DNA of 64,000 bases from Doris montereyensis. Its lineage: Eukaryota > Mollusca > Gastropoda > Nudibranchia > Dorididae. Below the pieces are notes generated by a model, which had not been told where the DNA came from, did not search any database, and saw nothing but the letters and a program-made list of their open reading frames with translations. Within the stretch, counting starts at the first letter, position 1. Each line of letters begins with the position of its first letter. The stretch lies in contig JAXRKP010000523.1 in assembly GCA_037039925.1 (NCBI GenBank), positions 76,001 to 140,000 on the forward strand. The letters run 5' to 3'. Positions 1-24,400 of the stretch are shown here, one piece after another. A program made the position numbers and the translations under genes.

Positions 1-926
1 TCTCTTTAAAGATCAGCTGTTTCCTCTTAAATTTGAAATCATTGCATATTTACATCAATTGTCAATAAAGTCGACTCAGGTGTGAATGGATAGCAGGAGC
101 ACCAGCTAGCGTTCTTTCCACAAGATGGTGTTGGGCGTTGTCAATAGAATCCAGGATGACTCCTCTTTTCTATAACAGATTGTAGGATTTGGACTTGTAT
201 TTGTTTAGGAAGATTTGAAAATTTCCGTAAAAAATTTCTCTCTGTTTCTCCTTCCGCTTGATAGGTCAGCACTGCATGAGTGTATTGTTGAAATGATGCC
301 AGAATTTTTATTGATAGGAATAACTGGTTGCATTGTGTGAGATATTGTTCTTTATCCTAAGGTATTGTCAAATGAAAATGATATTGTCTTAGGTAGTGTT
401 GTGATAATAACAGTGGAATTGTTCATTATTTGTTTTCTGAAATAAAAAAAATTTCAAATATTTCTCTGAAGCCCAGATATGTCTGCCAGGTCTTGTCTAG
501 GTTTATACTTTAAAGAGATAAAAGAATTCCAAATTTTTGTCATACTTAGAATTAAAATTAATATTTTCTGTCATTTAAGATTTCTTCAGAGGAATATCTT
601 TCTTTTTCCGTCTTTATTTTTTTTTTTATCTGTATGACTTTTTCTTAGGAAGAGTTCAGCATGTCAAGATCCCAGTGCTATATTGTTCTTCCTTCAGTGG
701 GCGTTTATATTGTTTTTGATTTGTATTGGAAATGCATTTTGCTGTCCAGTGAAAAATATTGGGTCTGTTGAAGAACAAGTGTTTTCCAATGTTATACTGA
801 CACTTTACTACATGGGCACCACTTATACAACTTCCCAATGGTACCACCATCAACTTCCCATCTTTGCTGTTTGTTTAGTCATTGCAAACCTCACTCTACT
901 CTAATCCACCTCCCCCCCCCCACCAG
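1..926. other. Left-edge non-coding segment, probable PRMT7 intron
   Basis: AT-rich sequence without a convincing exon. It ends in a C-rich polypyrimidine tract and an AG at 925-926, which serves as acceptor for the exon that follows. No exon for the S-adenosylmethionine-binding part of PRMT7 could be recognised here, so those exons probably lie to the left of the window. Confidence 0.5.
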
Positions 927-13517
<12,591 letters not shown>

Positions 13518-13576
13518 TATATGTCAAGATTTCCACTCTCATTCTCTCCATGGTTGGGAAAAGAAATTTTTTAAAT

Positions 13577-13600
13577 AATAAAATATATCATACGAATAAA
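13577..13600 (+). promoter_or_regulatory. PRMT7: PRMT7 polyadenylation signals
   Basis: Two AATAAA hexamers, at 13577-13582 and 13595-13600, 60-80 bases after the stop codon. Confidence 0.75.
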
Positions 13601-13732
13601 AACTGATTATTTGGTTTCATCAATGTCTTGGTTGTTTTATTTCTATTTATTTTATAAGGTGCCTGCTGTTCATATTTTTTTCATTGAGAACGAGAATGCT
13701 GTAGGAATTTATATGAATATAAAAGAAAGTAT

Positions 13733-14020
13733 GTGGCCTCGGTGGCCGAGCGGTAAGGCTGCCGGACTGGGGATCATGAGGTCTCGTGTTCAAATCCCAG
13801 CAAAACCAGGTCCGACGTTCGTTCCTTGGGAAAGACACGTAACACGCATTTTCCCCACTCTACCCAGGTGCAAGTGGGTACAAGCACTAGCTTGGGAGTA
13901 AAAACCTGCGTCGGACTAGCGTCCTGGCCATGAGGTGATTATCATCACATGTTCTTCATGCTATAGAAACCGGGATAAGCTCCGGCTCTATGGGCCTTAA
14001 GGGCCTTGAAGGAACTTTTA
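13733..14020 (+). mobile_element. SINE family A, copy 1 (+)
   Basis: A tRNA-like head (TGGCCGAGCGGTAAGGCTGC as A box, GTTCAAATCCC as B box) is followed by a body with aagacacgtaacacgcattt and caagtgggtacaagcactag, and a tail with gggccttgaaggaactttta. The head resembles tRNA-Leu/Ser type. It inserted just after PRMT7. Confidence 0.85.
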
Positions 14021-14283
14021 CTTTTAAAAGAAAGGATTCAAAATCGAAACTAGGTACCGGTATTGTTTATTTTGTCATTTGCTGAAAGCGCCCTTCTGTT
14101 TAGCAACAAGATGTTTTCCCTCCCTTCAAATGGAACTTTCTTATGAATAAATAATGAATTTTCCTTAGTGTGTGCTATTTTCGTGATAATACTTTTAATA
14201 TCCCTATTGAAAAAAATAAATCTTATTGACTTTAATTTGGTTATGCCACCTTTAAACTGGGTCATTTGATTATGCCACCTTTA

Positions 14284-14545
14284 AGGGGACTCGGTAGTTC
14301 AGAGGCAAGGTGTCGGCCTCTCAACTAAAAGGTAGTGGGTTCGAGGTCCGCCAATGGTTAACCAATTTTCAGATTTTTGACACCTAGTCCCATCAGAGAC
14401 GGAGGATAAGAAGTAGGTCCTGTGTGCAGATCACAACACTGCACGTTAAAGATCCCTAGGGCAGTCCAGGCAAAATTTAAAATCCTTCCAAAAACCCTGT
14501 GATCACCTTAGTTCTAGATGTGGGTAAATCAAGTCAAATAAAAAA
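14284..14545 (+). mobile_element. SINE family B, copy 1 (+)
   Basis: The head reads ggggactcggtagttcagag with a B-box-like ggttcgag. The body holds cacctagtcccatcagagac and gttaaagatccctagg, and the tail ggcaaaatttaaaatcct. The same order is seen at 28713 and 50540 and inverted at 50925. Confidence 0.85.
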
Positions 14546-14597
14546 TATGCCAACTTAAAACTGACTGATTCGATTCCTGTGCTAAAAGAGTCGAGTA

Positions 14598-14872
14598 AAG
14601 TTCCTTCAAGACCTTATGGCCCATAGAACCAAAACTTATCCTGGTTTCTATAGCATGATGTGAAACAGGTTATAATAATCACCTCCTGGACAGGACGCTA
14701 GTCGTGACACAGATATTTACTCCCAGACAGACTATTGCTTGTGCTCATCTGCACCTGGGTCGAGTGGGTTATTGCATATCATTATTAAGTGTCTTTCTCA
14801 AGGAACACAACATCAGAACTGGTTTTGCTAGGACTCGAACCCGGGACCTCATGATCCCGAGTCCGGCAGTTT
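14598..14872 (-). mobile_element. SINE family A, copy 2 (inverted)
   Basis: Reverse complement of the family at 13733: tail first (ttccttcaagaccttatggc), head last (ggactcgaacccgggacctc). With copy 1 it forms an inverted SINE pair around a family B copy. Confidence 0.85.
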
Positions 14873-14879
14873 AATTTGT

Positions 14880-15560
14880 ATGACTTCTCTTACTCTCTCT
14901 CTGTGTCTGTTTGGTTACCAAAGATAGAAAAGCAATAGCTGCAGCATAGATGCTGCCTGTCTCTTTGTTTGTCTGACTTTCTCTTTCTCTCCTCTGTTTG
15001 TCTGTCTTTTGATTACCAAAGATAGAAAATCAATAGTTGTAGCATGGATGGTGTCTGTCTCTTTGTTTGTCTGACTTCTCTGTCTGTTTGGTTACCAAAA
15101 AAGAAAAGCAATCTCATAGATGCTGTGTGTCTGTTTGGACCTCTCTTTCTCTTCATCAGTCTCTACCAAAGATAGAAAATCAATAGCTGTAGCATAGATG
15201 GTGTCTGTCTCTTTATGTGACTGTCTCTTTTGTCAAATATTTGAAACTGTCACTAACATAACAAATGAACTGGATACAATTCTGATAATAATATGATAAA
15301 TCATAAATATGAAATTTAATCAATAGCATCTTGTTTATTTGACATCAACTTTGAAAGACAGCAAAGATCTTGATTTCCTGATCTTTTTGAGGAAGAGAAT
15401 TCTGGTTTCTCTTCGTCAGGCTGGTAGCCAAAGATAGAAAAGCATCTTTGTCTCATAGATGGTGTCTGGGAGGTTAAGTGACTGGTGCCTGTCAAATATT
15501 TGAAACATCATAAGATAACAAATAAAGACAATTGATAATAATTTATGATAAAGTCAAAGT
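14880..15560 (+). repeat. Degenerate tandem repeat, period about 75-97 bp
   Basis: The block accaaagatagaaaa(g/t)caatag, then agcatagatggtg, then ctgtctctttg recurs near 14915, 15012, 15091, 15164 and 15426, with TC-rich spacers. Confidence 0.75.
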
Positions 15561-15589
15561 GGATCAAACAAGACATCAAAAAGACTAGA

Positions 15590-16110
15590 ATAATCTTGAT
15601 TTCCTGAGACAGGAAAAATTCAGAATAATCACTTGAGACAAAAAACCAGCATCTTTATCTCATTGTAAGTCAGGGAAAAACCAGAATAATGCCAAATAAG
15701 ACAAAAAAATAAAGACAAATAAACACAAAGTCAAAGAATCAAACAAGACAAAAAACTAGAATAATCACGTGAGACAAAAAAACCAGAATAATCACTTGAG
15801 ACAAAAAACCAGAAAATCACTTGAGACAAAAAAACTAGAATAATCACTTGAGACAAAAAAACAATAATCACTGGAGACAAAAAAACTAGAATAATCACTT
15901 TGAGACAAAAAACCAGAATAATCACTTGAGACAAAAACAGAATAATCACTTCAGACGAAAGACTAGAATAATCACTTGAGACCAAAGACTAGAATAATCG
16001 CTTGAGACAAAAAACTAGAATAATCGCTTGAGACCAAAAACTAGAACAATCTCTTGAGATCAAATACTAGAATAATCGCCTGAGACAAAAGACTAGAATA
16101 ATTGATAATA
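15590..16110 (+). repeat. 26-bp minisatellite, about 18 units
   Basis: The unit is ctagaataatcacttgagacaaaaaa, with variants in the poly-A length. Confidence 0.9.
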
Positions 16111-16654
16111 GAATAGTTAACAAGAAAGTGAAGAAATTTGTTAAATTTGTTAAGGTGAAGAAAACAAATTATTTATAACCTTCCCTCCCCTCCCCAAAAT
16201 AAGATAAAAATAAGAAAAAAAAGGATTGTAAAACCTCTTCCCCCTCCCCCCCCCCTTCCCCACAAAAAAAAAAGAATTTGGGAGCTGTAGTGAAACCTTG
16301 TTCTGCTCCTACACCAACCTGGTGTCAGTGTGTCACGGTGGGTAGCTAATTATGCAAGGGAAAAAATAACTATCTTGAGGAGTTGTGTCCCTTATGCATG
16401 TCTACAATGGTATACCAGCATTTATTCCTGGTTCGGCCAATCATTGTTTTCTGTAAATCTTATAATATGAAAGCAAATAAAATAAAGGCATTACAAAAGC
16501 TCTCTTATCGAACAAGAAAACTGACCTCAAAGCAAATGGTTGATGATCCTCTGTAATATTGTCGACTAAGTTGTGAAAATGTTGAAAAAGAGACAGGCTG
16601 CAAATCTGACTCCTGAGGACAAAACAAAAGGATCGATTGAGAGCATTTGAAATA
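16111..16654. other. Intergenic, nothing recognised
   Basis: Low-complexity C and A runs at 16180-16275 and otherwise unique sequence between two minisatellites. Confidence 0.5.
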
Positions 16655-16659
16655 TTGGT

Positions 16660-17725
16660 ATTGCCAGAGGCTTATCAACTCCTTTGTTAAATATTGAAAG
16701 TACAGCCAGTTTTTATCAACTTCTTTATTGAATATTGAAAGTACAGCCAGAGGTTTATCAACTCCTTTGTTGAATATTGAAAATACAGCCAGAAGTTTAT
16801 CAACTCCTTTGTTGAATATTGAAAGTACAGCCAGTTTTTATCAACTCCTTTGTTGAATATTGAAAGTACAGCCAGAAGTTTATCAACTCCTTTGTTGAAT
16901 ATTGAAAGTACAGCCAGAAGTTTATCAACTCCTTTGTTGAATATTGAAAGTACAGCCAGAAGTTTATCAACTCCTTTGTTGAATATTGAAAGTACAGCCA
17001 GAAGTTTATCAACTCCTTTGTTGAATATTGAAAGTACAGCCAGAAGTTTATCAACTTCTTTGTTGAATATTGAAAGTACAGCCAGAAGTTTATCAACTCC
17101 TTTGTTGAATATTGAAAGTACAGCCAGAAGTTTATCAACTCCTTTGTTAAATATTGAAAGTACAGCCAGAAGTTTTTATCAACTCCTTTGTTGAATATTG
17201 AAAGTACAGCCAGAAGTTTATCAACTCCTTTGTTGAATATTGAAAGTACAGCTAGAAGTTTATCAACTCCTTTGTTGAATATTGAAAGTACAGCCAGAGG
17301 TTTATCAACTCCTTTGTTGAATATTGAAAGTACAGCCAGAGGTTTATCAACTCCTTTGTTAAATATTGAAAGTACAGCCAGAGGTTTATCAACTCCTTTG
17401 TTAAATATTGAAAGTACAGCCAGAGGTTTATCAACTCCTTTATTGAATATTGAAAGTACAGCCATGCAGTTTATCAACGGTTCTTTCAATTCAATATTGA
17501 AATGCTATAAAGAAAAATTCTATCAACCTGTATTGAGACACGCTGATGCCAAGTTTATGAAGATGATTTGTTGAAAATCAAAGTACAGCACATTTATCAA
17601 AGCCTTTGTTGAGTATTGAAAGTAAGTCAGAGCGTTCCCAGTCACACTAACTACCCCTGTTGGAATGCATGCATGGCTCCTTTTGTTGAATATTGAAAGT
17701 ACAGCAGAGGTTTGACAACTCCATT
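16660..17725 (+). repeat. 42-bp minisatellite, about 20 units plus decayed tail
   Basis: The unit is about 42 bp, with core gaatattgaaagtacagcc and then atcaactcctttgtt. Because 42 is divisible by three, long frames stay open on both strands (14-residue repeats such as LLNIESTARSLSTP forward and LAVLSIFNKGVDKP reverse). Decayed single units continue to about 17725. This is a repeat, not a gene. Confidence 0.95.
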
Positions 17726-18224
17726 TGGGTTGAGCCAATGAATATTGATGCACTACCTACACCCCTTCCTTTTCCTTTCCAATCTACATGTACTGGTTCA
17801 TTCACAGATCTAGACCAGTGATGGGAACTAGGTAGCTATTTTATGGGCTATGTGAGTTTGTTTTGTTTTGATAATTTGAAGATGAAAAAAAAAAGTTTCC
17901 CTTTGAATGATGCCAGTGAATTAACTGAATCTTGTTGGGAGTTGGGTTGCTCATTAAGTCACTCCTTGTGTCCCAGTCAAATGTTTTTATTGAAGGAAAA
18001 CAATTAGGGATTTTCATTGACATCGCTCCATGACCCAAGGTCTTGTTGAATCTAAGCTTGATAAAGTGAAGGTCTACTGTACATCAGACATGCTGTTGAT
18101 CTGAAATAAGGAAAATTTAAATGCACTTGTGCATTTTTAATGTCAGAACCTGATAAATAATAGCTATTTTATGAAGATACCCTGAGTCTTGTTTGTTTTG
18201 ATAATTAAAAAAAGTTTTCCTTTG
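17726..18224. other. Intergenic between two minisatellites
   Basis: Unique-looking sequence. Pieces at about 18070-18130 recur at about 18370-18430 inside the next array, so it has been partly duplicated into it. Confidence 0.5.
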
Positions 18225-19085
18225 AATTTCACACGAAATTATACTGAATCTTGTTGGGATTTTCATGGGAATTTCACACTAAGATACTCTGAGTCTCACT
18301 TGATTTTCATGGGAATTTCACACTAAGATACTTGAGCATCACTTGATTTTCAAGTGAATTTCACACTAAGATGCTGTTGATCTGAAATAAGGAAAATTTA
18401 AATCACTTTGCTTTTTAATGTCAGACCTGATTTCACACTAAGATACTCTGAGTCTCACTTGATTTTCATGGGAATTTCACACTAAGATACTCTGAGTCAT
18501 CACTTGATTTTCATGGGAATTTCACACTAAGATACTCTGAGTCTCTGAGCATCACTTGATTTTCATGTGAATTTCACACTAAGATACTCTGAGCATCACT
18601 TGGTTTTCATGGGAATTTCACACTAAGATACCCTGAGTCTCACTTGATTTTCATGGGAATTTCACACTAAGATACTCTGAGTCTCACTTGATTTTCATGT
18701 GAATTTCACACTAAGATACTCTGAGCCTCACTTGATTTTCATGTGAATTTCACACTAAGATACTCTGAGTCTCACTTGATTTTCATGGGAATTTCACACT
18801 AAGATACTCTGAGTCTCACTTGGTTTTCATGGGAATTTCACACTAAGATACTCTGAGATACTCTGAGCCTCACTTGGTTTTCATGATACCCTGAGAATTT
18901 CACACTAAGATCACTCTGAGCCTCACTTGGTTTTTATGGGAATTTCACACTAAGATACTCTGAGCCTCACTTGGTTTTTATGGGAACTAAGATTCTGAGC
19001 TTCACATGGGAATTTAAGATACTCTGAGCCTCACTTGGTTTTCATGGGAATTTCACACTAAGATACTCTGAGCATCACTTGGTTT
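18225..19085 (+). repeat. 44-bp minisatellite, about 19 units
   Basis: The unit contains cactaagatactctgagtct then cacttgattttcatggg. Some units are truncated or have insertions such as a copied flank at 18370-18430. Confidence 0.93.
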
Positions 19086-19859
19086 TCAGTTCATTTGATA
19101 ATGACCGGTGGATTTTGGCCCCTACATTTTCAAACGAAGTGCAGTTAGCGTTATATTATGTAATCTATTATGGCCAGAGGGTTGCCTGTTTGTTTGAAAA
19201 CATCTATGTCACATGGCAATAGTTTGGTGTACTTAGTTTGGTATTTGAGTGTAGTATATATATTTTAAAGACCGAAATATTTTTTTCACGATTGCGGCTA
19301 AATGAGATCTAGTCTGGCTGCACATACGGCACTTCATTTGATAACAGCAGTATAGATAAGTATACGTTTTCTGAAACCTTATGAGTCAGGGAACATTTTT
19401 CCACCGGTGACAAGACGGTAAGGATGAATTATGATGACCTTGACCTTGACCTTTTACTGTCGAACTGTGAAGCAGCTTTCATTTTTTCCATTTCAAACGG
19501 CCAGAAAAATCTTTAGGCCCTCTTTAGAAACTTATTTTTTTGTATCAAATTCTGCAGGCAATGAGCTTTCAGAAAATGTATAGTTATAAGGGTTTACGGC
19601 ATCAATTGACATTCTTATACCTATTTATAATGCATGCATAGTGTGTCCAGAAAAATAAAGGTGTTATTTTTCACTATCAAAAGAGTGGAAACATGCATGA
19701 AGTTTGGTTACAGAAACAAAAATAAAGCAAAACATATGTATATGTATGAACTGATTTTCAAGTCATTCTTGTGTTTTTCACTAGAAAAACTGATGTGAGA
19801 TGAATACTAGACCTAAAAAGTTGTCTATCAGGCTCAACATCTACTTGCCTCTATGTAGT
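19086..19859. other. Intergenic or ADAT1 3' region, nothing recognised
   Basis: AT-rich sequence. The last ADAT1 exons should lie between about 19 and 21.5 kb on the reverse strand, but none could be recognised here. Confidence 0.35.
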
Positions 19860-20150
19860 GTCATCACTGTTCCTAAATTTCACCTCATCTGCATCATTTG
19901 AGTTACTACTGACGTGATAAATTCCATCAAAATCATCGTCACCATCAGTCTAATCGTTAGTAAAGATGTCAAACAGATGTTTTCTAGTCCCAAATGGCCT
20001 AGACATAGCACCGCTTGATGGTCCTTCACCTGGACCTGACATAGTAAAGTCAACAAAAGGCGAAATTTTAAGCTGAGAAATCTCAGTCTTGAAATTTCCT
20101 TTCGATTCGCCTGAAAATAGCCTAAATTTAGTGTGATAGCAGTTCAAGCA
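19860..20150 (-). other. Reverse-strand ORF fragments, possible transposase N-terminus
   Basis: The reverse strand reads CNCLNCYHTKF, then FRLFSGES, then KISPFVDFTMSGPGEGPSS and GTRKHLFDIFTND followed by a stop; beyond it an acidic stretch DDDFDGIYHVSSNSNDADE. The mix of an acidic region and an FTMSGPG..FDIF-type block is faintly like piggyBac-type transposase N-termini. Weak; the family is not established. Confidence 0.2.
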
Positions 20151-20242
20151 GTTGCAGTATGCATTATCAATTATATCTTCCGGTTAGAGCTCGGGTATGC
20201 TTTGCATTTACACTTTTAGTGGACTTCAAAGAGACGCGATCT

Positions 20243-20625
20243 ATAACACCCGATGATCGGCCGTGGGTGCCAAAGATGAGTTCATAACACCCGATGATCG
20301 GCCGTGGGCGCCAGATGAGTTCATAACACCCGATGATCAGCCGTGGGTGCCAGATGAGTTCATAACACCCGATGATCAGCCGTGGGTGCCAGAGATGAGT
20401 TCATAACACCCGATGATCAGCCGTGGGTGCCAGATGAGTTCATAACACCCGATGATCAGCCGTGGGTGCCAGATGAGTTCATAACACCCCGATGATCAGC
20501 CGTGGGTGCCAGATGAGTTCATAACACCCGATGATCGGCCGTGGGTGCCAGAGATGAGTTCATAACACCTGATGATCAGCCGTGGGTGCCAGATGAGTTC
20601 ATAACACCCGATGATCAGCCGTTAT
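20243..20625 (+). repeat. 39-41-bp minisatellite, 10 units
   Basis: The unit is ataacacccgatgatcagcc then gtgggtgccagatgagttc. Several units carry CCGATGATCGG, a five-base inverted repeat around a central G; others have CCGATGATCAG. The last unit is truncated. Confidence 0.95.
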
Positions 20626-20689
20626 GGTTCTAGGGTTAATCAGGCTATCAGACACATATGGTCACATCTTAAAACTTTGATTGTTACTT

Positions 20690-20800
20690 GCTTTCATTTT
20701 ATCCTAGTACAGTAAGGCTGTGGAACGGACTGCCAACAAAAATTGAACTCAGCAGTAGCAATGAAGAATCTAAAAACAGAATTAACCCAAGAAGAGCGCC
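20690..20800 (+). mobile_element. LINE (non-LTR retrotransposon) ORF2 C-terminal remnant
   Basis: Reads STVRLWNGLPTKIELSSSN and then ESKNRIN, the typical RLWNxLP..I..S..SFK end of LINE reverse-transcriptase ORFs. A related remnant lies at 56015. Sequence at 21360-21440 with cacgctgacagtaaaactga may be its 3' UTR. Confidence 0.65.
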
Positions 20801-21430
20801 GGCCCTTTATTTAGGGCGTGTTACGGTTGGCCTGGGAAGCGCGCAGGCCCTATATTTAGGGCCAGACATCTAGGCTTCTTGAATGGAAATTTCCACTTTC
20901 CTTAAATGCTTTATGACGTAGTTTGATCTTTGAGCTCACAGTTAAACAACAGACAATGAAATTACAATTTATGTTAAGCTCGTGGCTTTCCCGCCAACCT
21001 TGCTATCATTCGTCAAAGTGACGCTTTCACATTCAAGACATTTTGTGCAAGCCTAAGTTGATCACACGGACATCACTGCTATTGTTTAGTCCTTAGTTTT
21101 AAGTTTCTCTTGTTGCATTAACATCTCAATATGAATTCCTTATTCTTTCATCTTATAGAAAATACCTGGTCATTTATCATCTGTAAACATAAAATCATTG
21201 CTCAAACTAAGTCTATATCCTAGCTTCATCTTTTGCACACTCGTTTTGTCATGCAAATGGATGGGGCAACCCCTCATTGTAAGAAGATCACTTCCGGTAA
21301 CGTCGTGAACTCTACTTGGGTTAAACACATCAATAAGATGAACATTTGTGGTGAAATATAAAGAACATGCACGCTGACAGTAAAACTGAAGAAATGAATT
21401 GGTCAGTTATCATTATGAAGAAGAAAAGAC
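20801..21430. other. ADAT1 3' region or LINE 3' UTR
   Basis: No exon recognised. The motif gctgacagt, aactgaagaa, tggtcag and tatgaagaagaaaa (21365-21430) recurs at 41365-41440 and 56145-56215, consistent with a LINE 3' UTR. Confidence 0.4.
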
Positions 21431-21435
21431 CTCAC

Positions 21436-21464
21436 CAACAATTTCTATTTCTGAGTTATCCAGA
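21436..21464 (-). CDS. ADAT1: ADAT1 candidate microexon (29 bp)
   Basis: A strong acceptor (ttctttttag) and donor (GTGAGG) flank 29 bases reading LDNSEIEIV with split codons at both ends. It completes the AG left by the preceding exon as Ser. The family resemblance is not clear; it is supported only by splice sites and phase. Confidence 0.25.
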
Positions 21465-24400
21465 CTAAAAAGAAAACATGCGGTTGAGTGAGCTAGGTTA
21501 AAGATTCTTTATGGGTTCATTAGGCAATTCGGACACTGCTCTAGTACACTGTGATTGCCCAGCTTACCTTGCTTTTGGTGAATCAAGGTCAGACCTGGTA
21601 ACCCCCTGACATTTCCCATTCACTGTGGTATCGTGGCTGTTGCATCCCAAGTCATCCGTCACATTCCATGCAATGGCTGGGGATAGAAGGAAATGGATGC
21701 TGATATTTCTGAAAAATAACGTTGCTATGAGAAATATATGACAGTCAATGGATCGTTGAAATAAATTCTTTCTTTCTTTCTTTATCAGTTACCATTCTAC
21801 CTAAGTTCCAGTGTACCCGAGAAATTAATTTTGTATTCAAAATTTAATTCTTTTCCAGCCAGTCCTTTACACTCAAATCTTGCTACACCGCCTGCCACTA
21901 AACCACTATTTTCGCTTACCACCCGTTTCCCCCTTTGTGCGGATCTGACACTATAGCAAATAAAGTCAATAGACTGCAGGCAGGCATGGGTGTTCTCGGC
22001 ACAGCGATCAAAAGGTTTTCAAAAGGCTTGAAAAGAACGTATGTGCATTCTGTTTTTGCCTAAACATAGGAGTCATATCATTATAACCAAAACTTCATAC
22101 CTGCAGGGGATGGAACGACTTTTTCATTGTCTTCGCCACTTTTACGGCAATGCAATTTCACTTTTTCCTCCACACAGCTGCGGCTGAATTCAAAATCACA
22201 ATCCACTGATTGGAGCAATCTTGGATGGTTTATGTGATAGGGATAAAGCAAATGGGAGCACACAGAGTAAACTCTAGAAACAATGGCTCTCTTCAGCGCA
22301 GCCTCATCATAGGGACATCTGCATGAAAAAAATAATGGACACGTCACAAGAGATAAGACATGAGTTTCTCTTTATTTTTTTCCCGTGACAAGTGACAAAA
22401 GATAAATGACAATAACATCTTGATTTACACAATCTGACAAACAGCCAGTACTGCCCAAAGGAAATCCCTTTGTTGGATGAAGACCACTTTGGTTTTGCCA
22501 TGAATTGTGTTGACCATACTTATAGCACAGTGTTGACCATACTTATAGCACAGTGTTGATCATACTTATAGCACAGTGTTGATCATACTTATAGCACAGT
22601 GTTGCACTTATAGCACAGTGTTGATCATACTTATAGCACACTTATAGTACAGTGTTGACCACACTTATAGTACTGTGTTGACCATACTTATAGTACTGTG
22701 TTGATCATATACTTATAGTACTGTGTTGACCATACTTATAGTACTGTGTTGATCATACTTATAGTACTGTGTTGACCATACTTATAGTACTGTGTTGATC
22801 ATACTTATAGCACAGTGTTGACCATACTTATAGTACTGTGTTGATCATACTTATAGTACTGTGTTGACCATACTTATAGTACAGTGTTGACCTTATAGTA
22901 CTGTGTTATAGTACTGTGTTGATCATACTTATAGTACTGTGTTGACCATACTTATAGCACAGTGTTGACCATACTTATAGCACAGTGTTGACCATACTTA
23001 TAGCACAGTGTTGTGCACAGTGTTGATCATACTTATAGCACAGTGTTGACCACACTTATAGTACTGTGTTGATCATACTTATAGTACTGTGTTGACCATA
23101 CTTATAGTACTGTGTTGACCATACTTATAGTACTGTGTTGACCATACTTATAGTACTGTGTTGACCACACTTATAGTACTGTGTTGACCATACTTATAGT
23201 ACTGTGTTGACCACACTTATAGTACTGTGTTGACCACACTTATAGTACTGTGTTGACCACACTTATAGTACTGTGTTGACCACACTTATAGTACTGTGTT
23301 GACCATTCTTATAGCACTGTGTTGACCATACTTATAGCACAGTGTAGACCACTTTATAGTACAGTGTTGATCATACTTATAGCACAGTGTTGACCATACT
23401 TATAGTACTGTGTTGACCACACTTATAGTACTGTGTTGACCATACTTATAGTACTGTGTTGACCACACTTATAGTACTGTGTTGACCACACTTATAGTAC
23501 AGTGTTGACCACACTTATATGTGTTGACCACACTTATAGTGTTGACCACACTTATAGTACTGTGTTGACCACACTTATAGTACTGTGTTGACCACACTTA
23601 TATTACTGTGTTGACCACACTTATAGTACTGTGTTGACCACACTTATACTTATAGTACTGTGTTGACCACACTTATAGTACTGTGTTGACCACACTTATA
23701 GTACTGTGTTGACCACACTTATAGTGTTGACCACACTAGTACTGTGTTGAGTACTGTGTTGACCACACTTATAGTACTGTTGACCACACTTATAGTACTG
23801 TGTTGACCACACTTATAGTACTGTGTTGACCACACTTATAGTACTGTGTTGACCACACTTATAGTACTGTGTTGTGAGGAATTAGGTTTTACATGTATGT
23901 CTTAGCAATTAAAGCGTTGAATCCATCATTAACATTTCGACTTACTTTCCAATGATGACACCGTTAAAATAAATTGATGGGCCAGGAAGAGAGAGAGGAG
24001 AGCGCCTTGACATCCTAGGACATTCCACCGTGCCATCTTGTCACTACAAGACATACTGTCAGTTCTCTCCCTCTTCCTGGCTTGGTCCTCAATGCCCCAG
24101 TGACGTGAAAGCCTGAAGCATCAGCCAGAGGATCTTGGTCACCACCAGGCACACACTTAGCTCCTGTTCTAAAGATGTCGGCATCTTCCATGGTGGTTCG
24201 TGTAAAACAAAATCACAAGTAACTTCCTTTTGCGATGCATCATACAAGTAAAGATACACAGTGAGGCAAAGGGCACGTTGAAAGTGATTGATAAGGACAT
24301 GGAATAATATTGAAGCTCTGTAGGAACAAAGACGAGACAAATTCAGAGGACTAGACAGAAAAATGTATTTGGGGCATCAATAGACCTCCTCCATTGCGTC

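Noticed and set aside
13733..13810. tRNA gene (A and B boxes, Leu/Ser-like)
   Set aside because: The segment continues into a SINE body shared with other copies and does not form a proper tRNA end; it is a SINE head.
16800..17574. Long open frames on both strands (about 229 residues reverse, 114 and 128 forward)
   Set aside because: They are pure products of the 42-bp tandem unit.
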